Shown in pieces: positions 16,054-24,565 of a DNA stretch of 64,000 nucleotides. Below the pieces are notes generated by a model, which was not told where the DNA came from, made no database searches, and saw only the letters and a program-made list of their open reading frames with translations. Origin of the DNA: Pseudomonadota bacterium (GTDB lineage Bacteria > Pseudomonadota > Alphaproteobacteria > Kiloniellales > JACOMY01); NCBI GenBank assembly GCA_029781795.1, contig JAKOWB010000411.1, positions 62,001 through 126,000 on the forward strand, given 5' to 3'. The translations under genes were made by a program, and so were the position numbers. Positions within the stretch are counted from its first letter, which is position 1; each line of letters begins with the position of its first letter.

Positions 16054-16938
16054 ATGCTTGGACGCATGCAGATCGGCTACCTCGTGATCGAAGGCAGCAG
16101 CCTTGCGCAGTGGCGCGATTTCGCCACCGGCGCCATCGGGCTGCCCGGTCCGCTGGACAACGCCGACGGCAGCCAGGGCTACCAGCTCGACGACCGGGCA
16201 CAGCGCCTGATCGTCACGGAAGGACCCGCCGACGACGTCGCCGCCATCGGCTTCGAGCTGGCGGACGAGGCGGCGCTGGCCGAATTGAGGCAGCGCCTGG
16301 CCGCCGCCGGCGTCGCGGTCGCCGAGGGCGACGCCGCCCTGGCGAAGAGCCGCCGCGTCCAGCGCCTGATCCACTTCGCCGACCCCGGCGGCCTGCGCCT
16401 CGAGGCGGCGCTGGGCCTGCAGCCGGCCGCGAAGCCCTATGCCTCCGACGTGGTGCCCGGCGGCTTCAAGACGGCGAACGGCTTCGGCCATGCCGTGCTG
16501 CTGAGCCATGACGTGCCGACGGCCGAGCGCTTCTACTGCGAGGTCCTGGGCTTCCGCCCGACCGAGCGCCTCAGCATCACCTTTGCCGGCCATCCGCTGA
16601 ACGGCGTCTTCCTGCACTGCAATCCGCGCCACCACTCGATCGCGCTCTTCGCCGTGCCGGCGCCGCGCCGCCTGCATCACTTCATGCTGGAGGCCAGGGA
16701 TCAGCGCGACGTCGCCCGCGCCCAGGCCAAGGCGATGAAGGCCAAGGTGCCGCAGACCCTCAGCCTCGGCCAGCATCCGGCGCCGGACGGCACCTTCTCG
16801 TTCTACGCCGTCACCCCATCCGGTTTCGACTACGAGATCGGCGCCGGCGGCAACACCATCGAGCCGGAGGGCTGGCAGGAGCTGAAGCTCACCCGCATGA
16901 GCGACTGGGGCCACGAGCGCCCGCAGGCGGCCGAGTGA
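16054..16938 (+). CDS. VOC-family protein resembling type I extradiol dioxygenase
   Basis: 294 aa with two vicinal-oxygen-chelate modules (about 1-130 and 145-280), the two-domain length of BphC-type extradiol dioxygenases. The C-terminal module keeps a candidate 2-His-1-Glu site: GFGHAVLLS, LHHFMLEA and FDYEIGAGG. The N-terminal module is degenerate, as in the family. Start ATG 16054 is preceded by GGGAGGAG. It ends the HDAC/ABC operon, 49 bases after livM, so ring cleavage of the imported compound after deacylation is a reasonable but unproven idea. Other VOC roles, such as isomerase, are possible. Confidence 0.8.
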   Translation: MLGRMQIGYLVIEGSSLAQWRDFATGAIGLPGPLDNADGSQGYQLDDRAQRLIVTEGPADDVAAIGFELADEAALAELRQRLAAAGVAVAEGDAALAKSRRVQRLIHFADPGGLRLEAALGLQPAAKPYASDVVPGGFKTANGFGHAVLLSHDVPTAERFYCEVLGFRPTERLSITFAGHPLNGVFLHCNPRHHSIALFAVPAPRRLHHFMLEARDQRDVARAQAKAMKAKVPQTLSLGQHPAPDGTFSFYAVTPSGFDYEIGAGGNTIEPEGWQELKLTRMSDWGHERPQAAE

Positions 16939-16948
16939 AGCATCGCCG

Positions 16949-18139
16949 CTAGCTGAAGCGGCGAAGCGCGAAGGGCGCGGGATCGAACAGCGGCGCCCCG
17001 CCGGCCAGTCCGGCGGCGACGATCTGGCCGCTCATCGCGCCGATCAGGTTGCCGAAGGCATGGCCGATGTTCAGCACCAGGCCGGCGACGCCCGGCTTCA
17101 GGTCGAGGATCGGCAGGTAGTCGGGCGCCTGCGCCACCACGCCGGCCCAGCTCCGCTCCAGCGCCAGCGCGCCGCTGCCCGGCAGGTCGCGTGGCAGGGT
17201 CGCCAGCGCCGGCGCCTGGCCGGCGGCGGTCGCCACCGCCTCCGCCCGCCCGCTCTCGCAGGCGCAGCCGAACTGGATGCGGCCGTCGGGGTACTGCGCG
17301 ATCTGGTGCGTATAGGTCATGCCCGGCGCCAGGGCGATGGCCGGGTCGGTGAAGCAGGCCCGGTCGTAGCCCGGCAGCGCCGCCAGCAGCGGCAGGTGCA
17401 GGAAGAGCGAGGGACCGCTGAGCAGCGCCGAAAGACGGAAGGGCGCCGCCGCCGTCTCGGCCGCCTGGTAGCGCGTCGCAGTCAGCGGCGCGATGAGGCC
17501 CAGCGGCGCCAGCAGCCGCGCCCCGTCCAGCCCGTTCGCCAGTACCACGGCGCCGGCCTCCAGCGCCGTGCCGTCGGCCAGGGTGACGCCGTGGCAGCGC
17601 CCGCCGGCGACGCGCAGTGAGGCGACTTTCGCAGGCATCCGCGCCGCCGCGCCGGCGGTCTCCGCCGCCGCCACCAGTCGCCGCACCAGCAGGCGCGTGT
17701 CCTGGTGCGCCTCGCCCGCCGACCAGAGCGACCCGGCGATGGCCGGGTCCAGCGCCGGTTCGCGCCGCAGCGTCTCCTCGCGGGACAGCAGCTCGACCGC
17801 CAGGCCATCGGCGCGGCGCTGGGCGGCGAAGGCCGCCAGCAGCGGCAGCGCCCGCTCGTCGCGCACGAAGGCCAGCATCCCGGTCGGGCGGAAGCCGAAG
17901 TCGCCGACGGCGTCGCCGAGACCCTGCTGGAAGGCACGGCCGGCCAGCGAAACCTCGAGCGCGAGTCCCTTGGCCTTGCCGAGAAGAAACAGGAAGCCCG
18001 GATTGCGGCCCGAGGCGCCGTAGGCCGGCTGCTCGGCCTCCAGCAGCAGCACGCCGAGGCCGGCCCTCGCCAGGTGACAGGCCGTGCTGGCGCCGGCGAT
18101 GCCGGCCCCCACCACGATGACGTCGGGCCGCGCCGGCAT
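16949..18139 (-). CDS. FAD-dependent DAO-family oxidoreductase
   Basis: 396 aa. The N-terminal dinucleotide-binding fold reads VIVVGAGIAGASTACHLARAG with the acidic residue LLEAEQ at the end of the second strand. SGRNPGFLF follows, as in D-amino-acid or sarcosine-oxidase-type enzymes. The C-terminal VLNIGHAFGNLIGAMSGQIVA is the second FAD contact region. Probably oxidises an amine or imino acid. The start is set at ATG 18139, just before the fingerprint. It lies 11 bases downstream of the ArgE-like gene on the same strand, the last gene of that operon. Confidence 0.87.
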   Translation of the reverse strand: MPARPDVIVVGAGIAGASTACHLARAGLGVLLLEAEQPAYGASGRNPGFLFLLGKAKGLALEVSLAGRAFQQGLGDAVGDFGFRPTGMLAFVRDERALPLLAAFAAQRRADGLAVELLSREETLRREPALDPAIAGSLWSAGEAHQDTRLLVRRLVAAAETAGAAARMPAKVASLRVAGGRCHGVTLADGTALEAGAVVLANGLDGARLLAPLGLIAPLTATRYQAAETAAAPFRLSALLSGPSLFLHLPLLAALPGYDRACFTDPAIALAPGMTYTHQIAQYPDGRIQFGCACESGRAEAVATAAGQAPALATLPRDLPGSGALALERSWAGVVAQAPDYLPILDLKPGVAGLVLNIGHAFGNLIGAMSGQIVAAGLAGGAPLFDPAPFALRRFS

Positions 18140-18150
18140 GACCTCGATCC

Positions 18151-19326
18151 CTAGAAGTGCAGCGGCCCTTCGACCAGGCGATCGAGCAGGCGGCCGATGA
18201 AGCGCTCGCCGGCATCGAGCTGGCTGAGCTCGATCCACTCGTCGGGCTTGTGCGCCTGGGCGATGGCGCCCGGCCCGCAGACCACCGAGGCGACGCCGCC
18301 GGTCAGGTGGAAGTGACCGGCTTCGGTGCCGAAGGCGACCTTGGCATGGTCGTTGCGGCCGACCAGCGACTTCACGAAGGTCACGGCCGGATGCTCCGGC
18401 TGCATGCCGAGGCCCGGATAGACGTAGATCGGCTCGAAGGCGATGCCGCTCTCGGGCGCGACCTTCTTCATCGCCGGCTCCAGCGTGCCGCGCACGAAGC
18501 TCTCGACCCGGCGCATCACCGCCTCGCCGTCGACCTCGGCCAGGTGGCGGAACTCGAAGACGAACTCGCAGTGCTCGGGCACGATGTTGATCGCCGCGCC
18601 GCCGCGAATCAGGCCGACCGAAAGCGTCGAGTGCGCGACGTCGAACTCGCCGTCGAAGGGCCCTTCGGTCCGCCACTCGGCGGCGATGCCCTTGAGGAAC
18701 TGGATCAGCTCGGCCGCCACCTCGATGGCGTTGACGCCGCTGGGCGTCAGCGAGGAATGCACCGCCCGCCCGGTGATGGTGACGCGGTAGCTGCGCCCGC
18801 CCTTGTGCGCCACGATGGGCTGCATCAAGGTCGGCTCGCCGACGATGCAGAGCGCCGGCTTCACCGGCAGGGTCGCCAGCTTCTCCACCAGGCTGCGCAC
18901 GCCGAGGCAGCCGATCTCCTCGTCATAGCTGAAGGCCAGGTGGAAGGGCGCCTTGAGGTCGGCCCGCAGCATGGCCGGCACGGCGGCGAGGCAGAGCGCG
19001 ACGAAGCCCTTCATGTCGGCGACGCCGCGGCCATAGAGCTTGCCGTCGCCGGGTTCGCGCACCTGGAAGGGATCGCTGGTCCAGAGCTGGCCGTCGACCG
19101 GCACCACGTCGGTGTGCCCCGACAGGATCACGCCGCGCTGCCCGGCGGGGCCGATGGTGGCCCAGAGGTTGCCGCGGTCGCCCTCCGGCGCCCAGAGGAT
19201 CTCGCTCTCCACGCCCAGGCCCTTCAGGTAGTCCTGGATGTAGAGGATGAGCTCGCGGTTGCCGTCGCGCGTGACGGTGGGAAAGGCGATGAGGTCGCGG
19301 AGGAGTCGGGCGGCGCTGTCCTGCAT
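18151..19326 (-). CDS. argE: M20 metallopeptidase-family deacylase, ArgE-like
   Basis: 391 aa. It has SGHTDVVPVDGQLWTSDPF (first metal His and catalytic Asp), GRGVADMKGF (bridging Asp), YDEEIGCLG (catalytic Glu and metal Glu), GEPT and a late EAGHFH. This is the acetylornithine-deacetylase pattern, including the dimerisation-domain HKGGRSYRVTITGRAVHSS. Because it sits in a catabolic operon with a thiolase and a DAO oxidoreductase, it may act on another N-acyl amino acid rather than in arginine synthesis. The symbol is therefore a family label only. Confidence 0.85.
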   Translation of the reverse strand: MQDSAARLLRDLIAFPTVTRDGNRELILYIQDYLKGLGVESEILWAPEGDRGNLWATIGPAGQRGVILSGHTDVVPVDGQLWTSDPFQVREPGDGKLYGRGVADMKGFVALCLAAVPAMLRADLKAPFHLAFSYDEEIGCLGVRSLVEKLATLPVKPALCIVGEPTLMQPIVAHKGGRSYRVTITGRAVHSSLTPSGVNAIEVAAELIQFLKGIAAEWRTEGPFDGEFDVAHSTLSVGLIRGGAAINIVPEHCEFVFEFRHLAEVDGEAVMRRVESFVRGTLEPAMKKVAPESGIAFEPIYVYPGLGMQPEHPAVTFVKSLVGRNDHAKVAFGTEAGHFHLTGGVASVVCGPGAIAQAHKPDEWIELSQLDAGERFIGRLLDRLVEGPLHF

Positions 19327-19335
19327 GGGATCAGC

Positions 19336-19728
19336 CTAGCCCACGACGCTGAAGACCGGCAAAGGCGGCAGCGGGTCGCGATGGCGCCAACCGACCGTCA
19401 CCCGCTGGCCGATGCGTGCCGTCTCGTCAGTGATGTTGGTCAGCAGACGGGGCCCCTCGTCGAGCTGCACGACGGCGACCTTGTAGGGCGGCGGCAGGTC
19501 GGGCTGCACCTGCACGCGGACCGTGGTGAGGGAGTAGATCGTGCCCTTGCCGCTGACTTCCACCCAGGCGAGGTCCTTCGCTTCGCAGGCCAGGCAGAAG
19601 GGACGCGGATAGAACTGGTGGTGGCCGCAGGCGCCGCAGCGCTGGACCGTCAGGCGGTGCTCGCCGCAGGCCTGCCAGAAGGCGGCGGTGGTGGGATCGG
19701 CGACGGCGTCGACGTTGTAGTCGCTCAT
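19336..19728 (-). CDS. DUF35 OB-fold/zinc-ribbon protein, thiolase partner
   Basis: 130 aa. A rubredoxin-like zinc ribbon has cysteines C31, C34, C45 and C48 (RCGACGHHQFYPRPFCLAC). An OB fold begins at VEVSGKGTIYSLTTVRV. Members of this family bind acyl-CoA and form complexes with SCP-x-like thiolases or hydratases, for example in steroid side-chain degradation. Its gene follows the thiolase gene by 6 bases, which is the arrangement expected of a complex. Confidence 0.9.
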   Translation of the reverse strand: MSDYNVDAVADPTTAAFWQACGEHRLTVQRCGACGHHQFYPRPFCLACEAKDLAWVEVSGKGTIYSLTTVRVQVQPDLPPPYKVAVVQLDEGPRLLTNITDETARIGQRVTVGWRHRDPLPPLPVFSVVG

Positions 19729-19734
19729 GGCTCT

Positions 19735-20895
19735 TCAGTCCCGCGCCAGGATGATGGTGGAGGCGGTGGAGAAGGCGAGGCCGCCGGTGCCGTGCGCCAC
19801 GCCGATCCTGGCATCCGGCACCTGGCGCTCGCCGGCCTCGCCGCGGAGCTGCCGCACCGCCTCGACCAGCAGCAGGATGCCAAGCGCGCCGGGGTGGTTG
19901 TAGGACAGCCCGCCGCCAGAAGTCATGGCGGGCAGCTTGCCGCCCGGAAGCAGGTGCCCCTCGGCGACGAAGGCCCCGCCCTCGCCCTTCCTGCAGAAGC
20001 CCAGGTCCTCCAGGTAGAGGATCACCGCGTGGGTGAAGTTGTCATAGGGCTCGAACACATCGACGTCGCCCGGCTTGATGCCGGCCATGGCGAAGGCCGC
20101 CTTGCCCGAGGCCGCGCCCGGCGTGACCGTCAGGTCCGGGCACTGCGCCACCTGCCACTGCACCTGGCTCTCGCCGGCGCCGATCACACGGATCGCCTTC
20201 TTCTTCGCGTCGCGGGCACGCGCCGCGCTGGTCACCACCACGGCGCCGCCGCCGTCGGTCACCAGGCAGCAGTCGGCCTTGCGCAGCGGATCGCAGATCA
20301 GCGGCGAGGCCATGACCTCGTCCAGCGTCAGCGGATCGCGCGACCAGGCCTTGGGATTCTTCTGCGCCCAGGCGCGTGCCGCCAGGGCGACATGCGCCAG
20401 GTGCTCTGGCGTGGTGCCGTACTGGTGCATGTGGCGCGCCGCCGAGAGCGCGTAGTGACCGATCGGGAAGTGGATGCCGAAGGGCGCCTCGAACTGCGCC
20501 GGCAGCGACTGGTCCTCGGCCGAAACCGCGCGCTTGCGGCCCCTGCGGCTGCGCTGGCGCGAGGCATAGCCGATCAGCGCCGTCTCGCAGCGCCCGGTGG
20601 CGATGGCCAGCATGGCGTGGTGCACGAAGTATTCGAAGGACGCGCCGCCGTGGTCCGAGGACTCGGCGAAACGCGGCTGCAGGCCCAGGTACTCGCTGAG
20701 CTGGACCGAGCCTTCCTCGCCCATGTAGTTGGTGAAGACGGCGTCGACGTCGCGGAAGCCCATGCCGGCCTCCTCCAGCGCCTCCTGCGCCGCCACCGCG
20801 AGCATCGAGTACTCGCTGTGATCCAGGACCTTGCCCAGCGGCGTCTCGGCCGCGCCGGCGATATAGACGTTGGGCAGATGCATCAGCTCGCTCAC
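19735..20895 (-). CDS. SCP-x-type thiolase-like protein
   Basis: 386 aa. The sequence opens VYIAGAAETPLGK and contains EALEEAGMGFRDVDAVFTNYMG, YASRQRSRRGRK and GTGGLAFSTAS, the layout of thiolases of the lipid-transfer type. The usual reactive Cys region reads SSDHGGASFEYFVHHAM, where I see Gly-Gly-Ala-Ser rather than a Cys, as in the non-canonical members that pair with DUF35 and catalyse retro-aldol or claisen cleavage. Start is GTG 20895, with ATG 20883 as an alternative. First gene of a four-gene operon, reading away from the XRE-cupin regulator. Confidence 0.85.
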   Translation of the reverse strand: MSELMHLPNVYIAGAAETPLGKVLDHSEYSMLAVAAQEALEEAGMGFRDVDAVFTNYMGEEGSVQLSEYLGLQPRFAESSDHGGASFEYFVHHAMLAIATGRCETALIGYASRQRSRRGRKRAVSAEDQSLPAQFEAPFGIHFPIGHYALSAARHMHQYGTTPEHLAHVALAARAWAQKNPKAWSRDPLTLDEVMASPLICDPLRKADCCLVTDGGGAVVVTSAARARDAKKKAIRVIGAGESQVQWQVAQCPDLTVTPGAASGKAAFAMAGIKPGDVDVFEPYDNFTHAVILYLEDLGFCRKGEGGAFVAEGHLLPGGKLPAMTSGGGLSYNHPGALGILLLVEAVRQLRGEAGERQVPDARIGVAHGTGGLAFSTASTIILARD

Positions 20896-20954
20896 GGCGC
20901 CGCGGTCTCCCCCGTTCCCTCTCGCGCGGCGGGCTGGCCGGCCGCGCGATTTAT

Positions 20955-20980
20955 GCTATAGTGAACCCGTACAGTATTAC
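20955..20980. promoter_or_regulatory. Imperfect palindrome in a divergent promoter region, candidate operator
   Basis: Two 12-base arms, GCTATAGTGAAC and GTACAGTATTAC, are inverted around CC and match at 8 of 12 positions. The site lies between the divergent thiolase operon and the XRE-cupin gene, in the only AT-rich patch of that spacer. TATAGT on the plus strand could be a -10 for the regulator. On the minus strand TTGTAA then 16 bases then TATAGC could serve the thiolase operon. A 17-base stretch of the right arm recurs at 33816-33832. Likely an operator for the adjacent regulator; inference. Confidence 0.45.
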
Positions 20981-21093
20981 AAAACACCCGCCTGTCCAGC
21001 GGAAAGCCGCAGCTGACTCCGATGCCAGGGTGGGGACTGGTTGAACGACCAAGGCTATGGCATCAAAGCGTGGAACCCCCGGTGAGCGGAGAC

Positions 21094-21885
21094 ATGAGGC
21101 CAGCGATTCGCCGCCCGAAAGCCAAGCGCCCCGAGCCCGAGGCCGCCACGCGGGCGCGCCCGGCACCCGCATCGCAAGCGGCCGCGTCCAAGCCGGCCCA
21201 TGCCCACCGCAAGGCCTCGCTTTGCCTGGTGCATGGCGAGAGCGAGCCGGCGCCGCGCAAGACCCGCAGCCGCATCCCGCCGCCGATCGGCGGGCGCCTG
21301 CGCGAGGTGCGGCTGCGCCAGGAACTGACGCTGGGCGAGGTCGAGGCGCTCTGCGGCATCTCCAAGTCCATGCTGTCGCAGATCGAGCGCGGCAAGGTGA
21401 ACCCCACCTTCGCGACGCTGTGGCACATCACGCGCTCGCTCGGCGTCGGCATCGGCGAACTGCTGGGCGAGGTGCAGTCGGCGCCCGAGGCGGTCAGGAG
21501 CTACGAGCACATCAAGGTGCTCTCCACCCCCACCATCACCGCCGCCGACGGCCTCTGCACCACGCGCATCCTCTCGCCCCGGCGCTATGCCCTGCCCTTC
21601 GAGTGGTACGAGATCCGGCTGAAGCCGGGCGGGCAGCTCATGGCCAACGCGCATGGCCGCGGCGAGTGGGAGCACATGACCGTGGTGCAGGGCCAGGTCA
21701 CCCAGGTGATCGGCGGCGACGAGGTGCTGATCAGCGAGGGCGAGACCATCCGCTATGCCGCCGACCAGCCGCACGGGGTGCGCAACGACGGCGACCGGGA
21801 CAGCAAGGTAGTCCTGGTCGTCATTCCGATGAAGGATCTGGAGCGGCACAACATCCCGCACGGCCCCATCGAGGACGAGGACTGA
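21094..21885 (+). CDS. XRE-family regulator with C-terminal cupin domain
   Basis: 263 aa. A basic, Ala/Pro-rich N-terminal extension of about 65 residues precedes an XRE helix-turn-helix (GGRLREVRLRQELTLGEVEALCGISKSMLSQIERGK as spaced motifs: LREVR, TLGEVE, SKSMLSQIERG). A cupin domain follows in the last 100 residues (GEWEHMTVVQG, ADQPHGVRND), which in this family senses a small ligand. ATG 21094 is chosen, with GAGCGGAG just upstream; the frame stays open to 21022. Divergent from the thiolase operon, with a palindrome between, so it probably regulates that operon and itself. Confidence 0.88.
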   Translation: MRPAIRRPKAKRPEPEAATRARPAPASQAAASKPAHAHRKASLCLVHGESEPAPRKTRSRIPPPIGGRLREVRLRQELTLGEVEALCGISKSMLSQIERGKVNPTFATLWHITRSLGVGIGELLGEVQSAPEAVRSYEHIKVLSTPTITAADGLCTTRILSPRRYALPFEWYEIRLKPGGQLMANAHGRGEWEHMTVVQGQVTQVIGGDEVLISEGETIRYAADQPHGVRNDGDRDSKVVLVVIPMKDLERHNIPHGPIEDED

Positions 21886-21908
21886 CCCTCGCGCCGCGCT
21901 GCCCTTCG

Positions 21909-21935
21909 CCCTCCCCCATCTTCGATGGGAGAGGG
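21909..21935. terminator. Hairpin between convergent XRE-cupin and SDR genes
   Basis: A 12-base stem with one mismatch, CCCTCCCCCATC / GATGGGAGAGGG, and a TTC loop lies between the stop codons of the two convergent genes. It could terminate transcription in both directions. Confidence 0.6.
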
Positions 21936-21953
21936 GTCCTGGACGGCACTCCC

Positions 21954-22712
21954 TCAATGCACGTAGCTCGCGCCGTTGATGTGCACCGTGGTGCCGGTGG
22001 CATGCTTGGCATGGCCCGAGGCCAGGAACATCACGGTGCGCGCCACGTCGATCGGCTCGGCCACCTCGCCCAGCGGGATGGTGTCGGCGGCGCCCTGGAT
22101 GCCGTACTGGTCGAAGAAGCCCTTGTTCAGCGCCGTGTTGACGAAGCCCGGGGCCACCGCGAAGCAGGTGATGCCCTGCTTGCCGTAGCCGCGCGCGATG
22201 GTGCGGGTCATGGCGACCACGCCGCCCTTGGCCGCGGCGTAGTGCATGTAGTCCGGATCGTCGCCGCGGAAGCCGGCGCGGCTGGCGATGTTGACGATGA
22301 TGCCGCCGCCCTGCGGGATGAAGCTGTCGATCGCCTCGCGGCAGAGGTGACCCGGCGCCACCAGGCAGATTTCCAGCGTGCGGTGCCAGGCCTTCTCCCA
22401 CTTGGCGAAGTCATAGGAGACGTCGGCCGGCTCGTAGATGCCGGCATTGTTCACCAGCACGTCGAGCCGCCCCTGGAAGGCCAGCGCCTCCTGCCAGAGC
22501 TTCGGCACGTTGGCGCCGTCGGACAGGTCGGCGGCGACGAAGCGCACCTTGTCGGCGCCCAGCTCCTGGGCGAGTTTCTCGCCGGCGCCGCCGGCGCGCA
22601 CGTCGTGCAGCACCACCTTGCCGCCCAGTTCCACCGCCAGGCGCACGCAGGCGGCGCCGATGCCGCCGCCGCCGCCGGTCACCAGCAGCGTCTTGCCCGT
22701 CATGTCGATCAT
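21954..22712 (-). CDS. Short-chain dehydrogenase/reductase
   Basis: 252 aa, classical SDR. The cofactor site reads TGGGGGIGAA; NNAG, the catalytic Ser region IVNIASRAG and YAAAK (Tyr-x3-Lys) are present. PGFVNTALN and a conserved C-terminal INGASYVH-type end follow. The acidic residue after the second strand (LHDVRA) favours NAD over NADP. Start at ATG 22712 with GAGAGG upstream; ATG 22703 is an alternative. Divergent from the aldehyde dehydrogenase with only 35 bases between, so the two may share a regulator. Confidence 0.9.
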   Translation of the reverse strand: MIDMTGKTLLVTGGGGGIGAACVRLAVELGGKVVLHDVRAGGAGEKLAQELGADKVRFVAADLSDGANVPKLWQEALAFQGRLDVLVNNAGIYEPADVSYDFAKWEKAWHRTLEICLVAPGHLCREAIDSFIPQGGGIIVNIASRAGFRGDDPDYMHYAAAKGGVVAMTRTIARGYGKQGITCFAVAPGFVNTALNKGFFDQYGIQGAADTIPLGEVAEPIDVARTVMFLASGHAKHATGTTVHINGASYVH

Positions 22713-22747
22713 CGCCTCTCTCCCTCTCTTCTGTCCCGGAGGACCTG

Positions 22748-24172
22748 ATGCACAGCCTTGATCTTTTCATCGCCGGCGAGTGGCGCCAGGGCGGCGGCGC
22801 GCCGCGCCCCGTGCTGAACCCGGCCAGCGAGCAGCCGATCGCGCGCCTCGCCACGGCCAGCGCCGGCGACCTTGACGCGGCGCTGGCGGCGGCGGAAGCC
22901 GCGCTGGCGACCTGGGGGCGCACACCCGCCCTGCAGCGCGGCGAGATCCTGCGCAAGGCGGCGGCGCTGCTGCGCCAGCGCACGCCCGAACTGGCACGCG
23001 CCATGACCGAGGAGAACGGCAAGACCCTGGCCGAATCCGCCGGCGAGATGGGCCGCGCCGTCGAGACCCTGGAATGGTGCGGCGAGGAGGCCGGCCGTAT
23101 CGAGGGCCGCGTGATCGCCGGTCGCGCGGCCGGCCAGCGCCGCCTGCTGGTGCCGCAGCCGGTCGGCGTGGTCGCCGCCTTCACCGCCTGGAACTTCCCC
23201 GCCGTGCTGGTGGCGCGCAAGCTGGGCGCCGCGCTGGCCGCCGGCTGCAGCGTCGTGCTGAAGGCGGCGGAGGAGGCGCCCTCGGTCGCCATCGGCATCG
23301 TGCGGGCGCTGGCCGAGTCCGGCCTGCCGGCCGGCGTGGTGAACCTGGTGTTCGGCGAGCCGCCGATGATCTCGCGCCACCTGCTGGCGAGCCCCATCGT
23401 GCGCAAGCTGACCTTCACCGGCTCCACCGCCGTCGGCCGGGAACTGGCGCGGCTGGCGGCCGACGACCTGAAGCGCTGCACCTTCGAGCTGGGCGGGCAC
23501 GCGCCGGTCATCGTAGCGAAGGACGCCGACCTGGAGCTGGCGCTGGCCACCACGCTGGCCGGCAAGTTCGGCACCGCCGGGCAGTCCTGCGTCGCGCCCA
23601 GCCGCTTCTATATCGACAGCGCGCTCTACCCCGAGTTCGTGCGCCGCTTCGCCGCCGCGGCCGAGGCCATCGTGGTCGGCGAGGGCAGCGAGCAGGGCGT
23701 GAAGATGGGGCCGCTGGCCAATCCCCGCCGCCTTGCCGCCATGGAGCGCCTGACCGCCGACGCGGTGGCGCAGGGCGCGCGGCTGGTGACCGGCGGCAAG
23801 CGCCTGGATCGCCCTGGCTGGTTCTTCCCGCCCACCGTACTGGCCGAGGTGCCGGAGAGCGCGGCGGTGATGAACGAGGAGCCCTTCGGGCCGATCGCCG
23901 CCATGGCGCCGGTCGAGAGCCTGGAGGAGGCCTATGCGCGGGCCAACCGCCTGGCCTATGGCTTCGCCGCCTACCTCTTCACCCGCGACCATCGCACCGC
24001 GGCCGAGGCGCCGGAGCGCCTGCGCGCCGGCAACATCGGCGTCAACCAGGCGGCGCCCTCGCTGCCCGACGCGCCGGTCGGCGGCATCGGCGACAGCGGC
24101 TACGGCTATGAAGGCGGCCGCGAGGGGATGAGCGAGTTCCTGCACTGGCGTCTCGTGAACCAGGCGGTCTAG
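22748..24172 (+). CDS. NAD(P)-dependent aldehyde dehydrogenase
   Basis: 474 aa, full length for the ALDH superfamily and closest in pattern to succinate-semialdehyde dehydrogenases. It has FTAWNFPAVLVARKLGAALAAG, TFTGSTAVGREL, general base E247 in FELGGHAP, nucleophile C281 in GQSCVAP, and EEPFGPI. ATG 22748 is preceded by GGAGGACCTG. The 3' end overlaps the convergent hotdog gene by 4 bases. Substrate not determinable. Confidence 0.93.
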   Translation: MHSLDLFIAGEWRQGGGAPRPVLNPASEQPIARLATASAGDLDAALAAAEAALATWGRTPALQRGEILRKAAALLRQRTPELARAMTEENGKTLAESAGEMGRAVETLEWCGEEAGRIEGRVIAGRAAGQRRLLVPQPVGVVAAFTAWNFPAVLVARKLGAALAAGCSVVLKAAEEAPSVAIGIVRALAESGLPAGVVNLVFGEPPMISRHLLASPIVRKLTFTGSTAVGRELARLAADDLKRCTFELGGHAPVIVAKDADLELALATTLAGKFGTAGQSCVAPSRFYIDSALYPEFVRRFAAAAEAIVVGEGSEQGVKMGPLANPRRLAAMERLTADAVAQGARLVTGGKRLDRPGWFFPPTVLAEVPESAAVMNEEPFGPIAAMAPVESLEEAYARANRLAYGFAAYLFTRDHRTAAEAPERLRAGNIGVNQAAPSLPDAPVGGIGDSGYGYEGGREGMSEFLHWRLVNQAV

Positions 24173-24564
24173 GCCGCCACCTCGGCCGTTCCCGTCACCA
24201 CCGCCTGCCCGTCCTGGCGCTTGAGCTCCAGCTCCAGTGCCAGGCGGCGGCCACCGTCGGGCCCCGCGACCTCGGCGGTCACGCGGCCCGCGGCGGTCAG
24301 GATGTCGCCGGGAAAGACCCTGTCGCGGAAGCGCACCTTGTAGCGGCGCACCGACCCGGCGCCGAACCAGCGCGTGACGAAGGAGGCCAGCAGACCGGCC
24401 GAGAGCATGCCGTGCGCCATGACCGTCGGCAGGCCGGCGGCGCGGGCATAGGCCTCGTCATGATGCAGCGGGTTGAAGTCACCGGACGCGCCGGCGTAGC
24501 GCACCAGGTCGGTGACCGTCAGCGGGCCATAGGTGAAGGCCGGCGGCGGCGGGACGGCGCTCAT
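24169..24564 (-). CDS. MaoC-like hotdog dehydratase subunit
   Basis: 131 aa, one hotdog domain. It contains the hydratase-2 motif DFNPLHHDEAYARAAGLP with catalytic Asp and His, and AHGMLSAGL. It starts 1 base after the stop of the FAS1-like hotdog gene. Such pairs form a heteromeric enoyl-CoA or hydroxyacyl-CoA dehydratase, replacing a fused double-hotdog enzyme. It is the last gene of the ten-gene minus-strand operon. Confidence 0.9.
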   Translation of the reverse strand: MSAVPPPPAFTYGPLTVTDLVRYAGASGDFNPLHHDEAYARAAGLPTVMAHGMLSAGLLASFVTRWFGAGSVRRYKVRFRDRVFPGDILTAAGRVTAEVAGPDGGRRLALELELKRQDGQAVVTGTAEVAA

Positions 24565-24565
24565 G

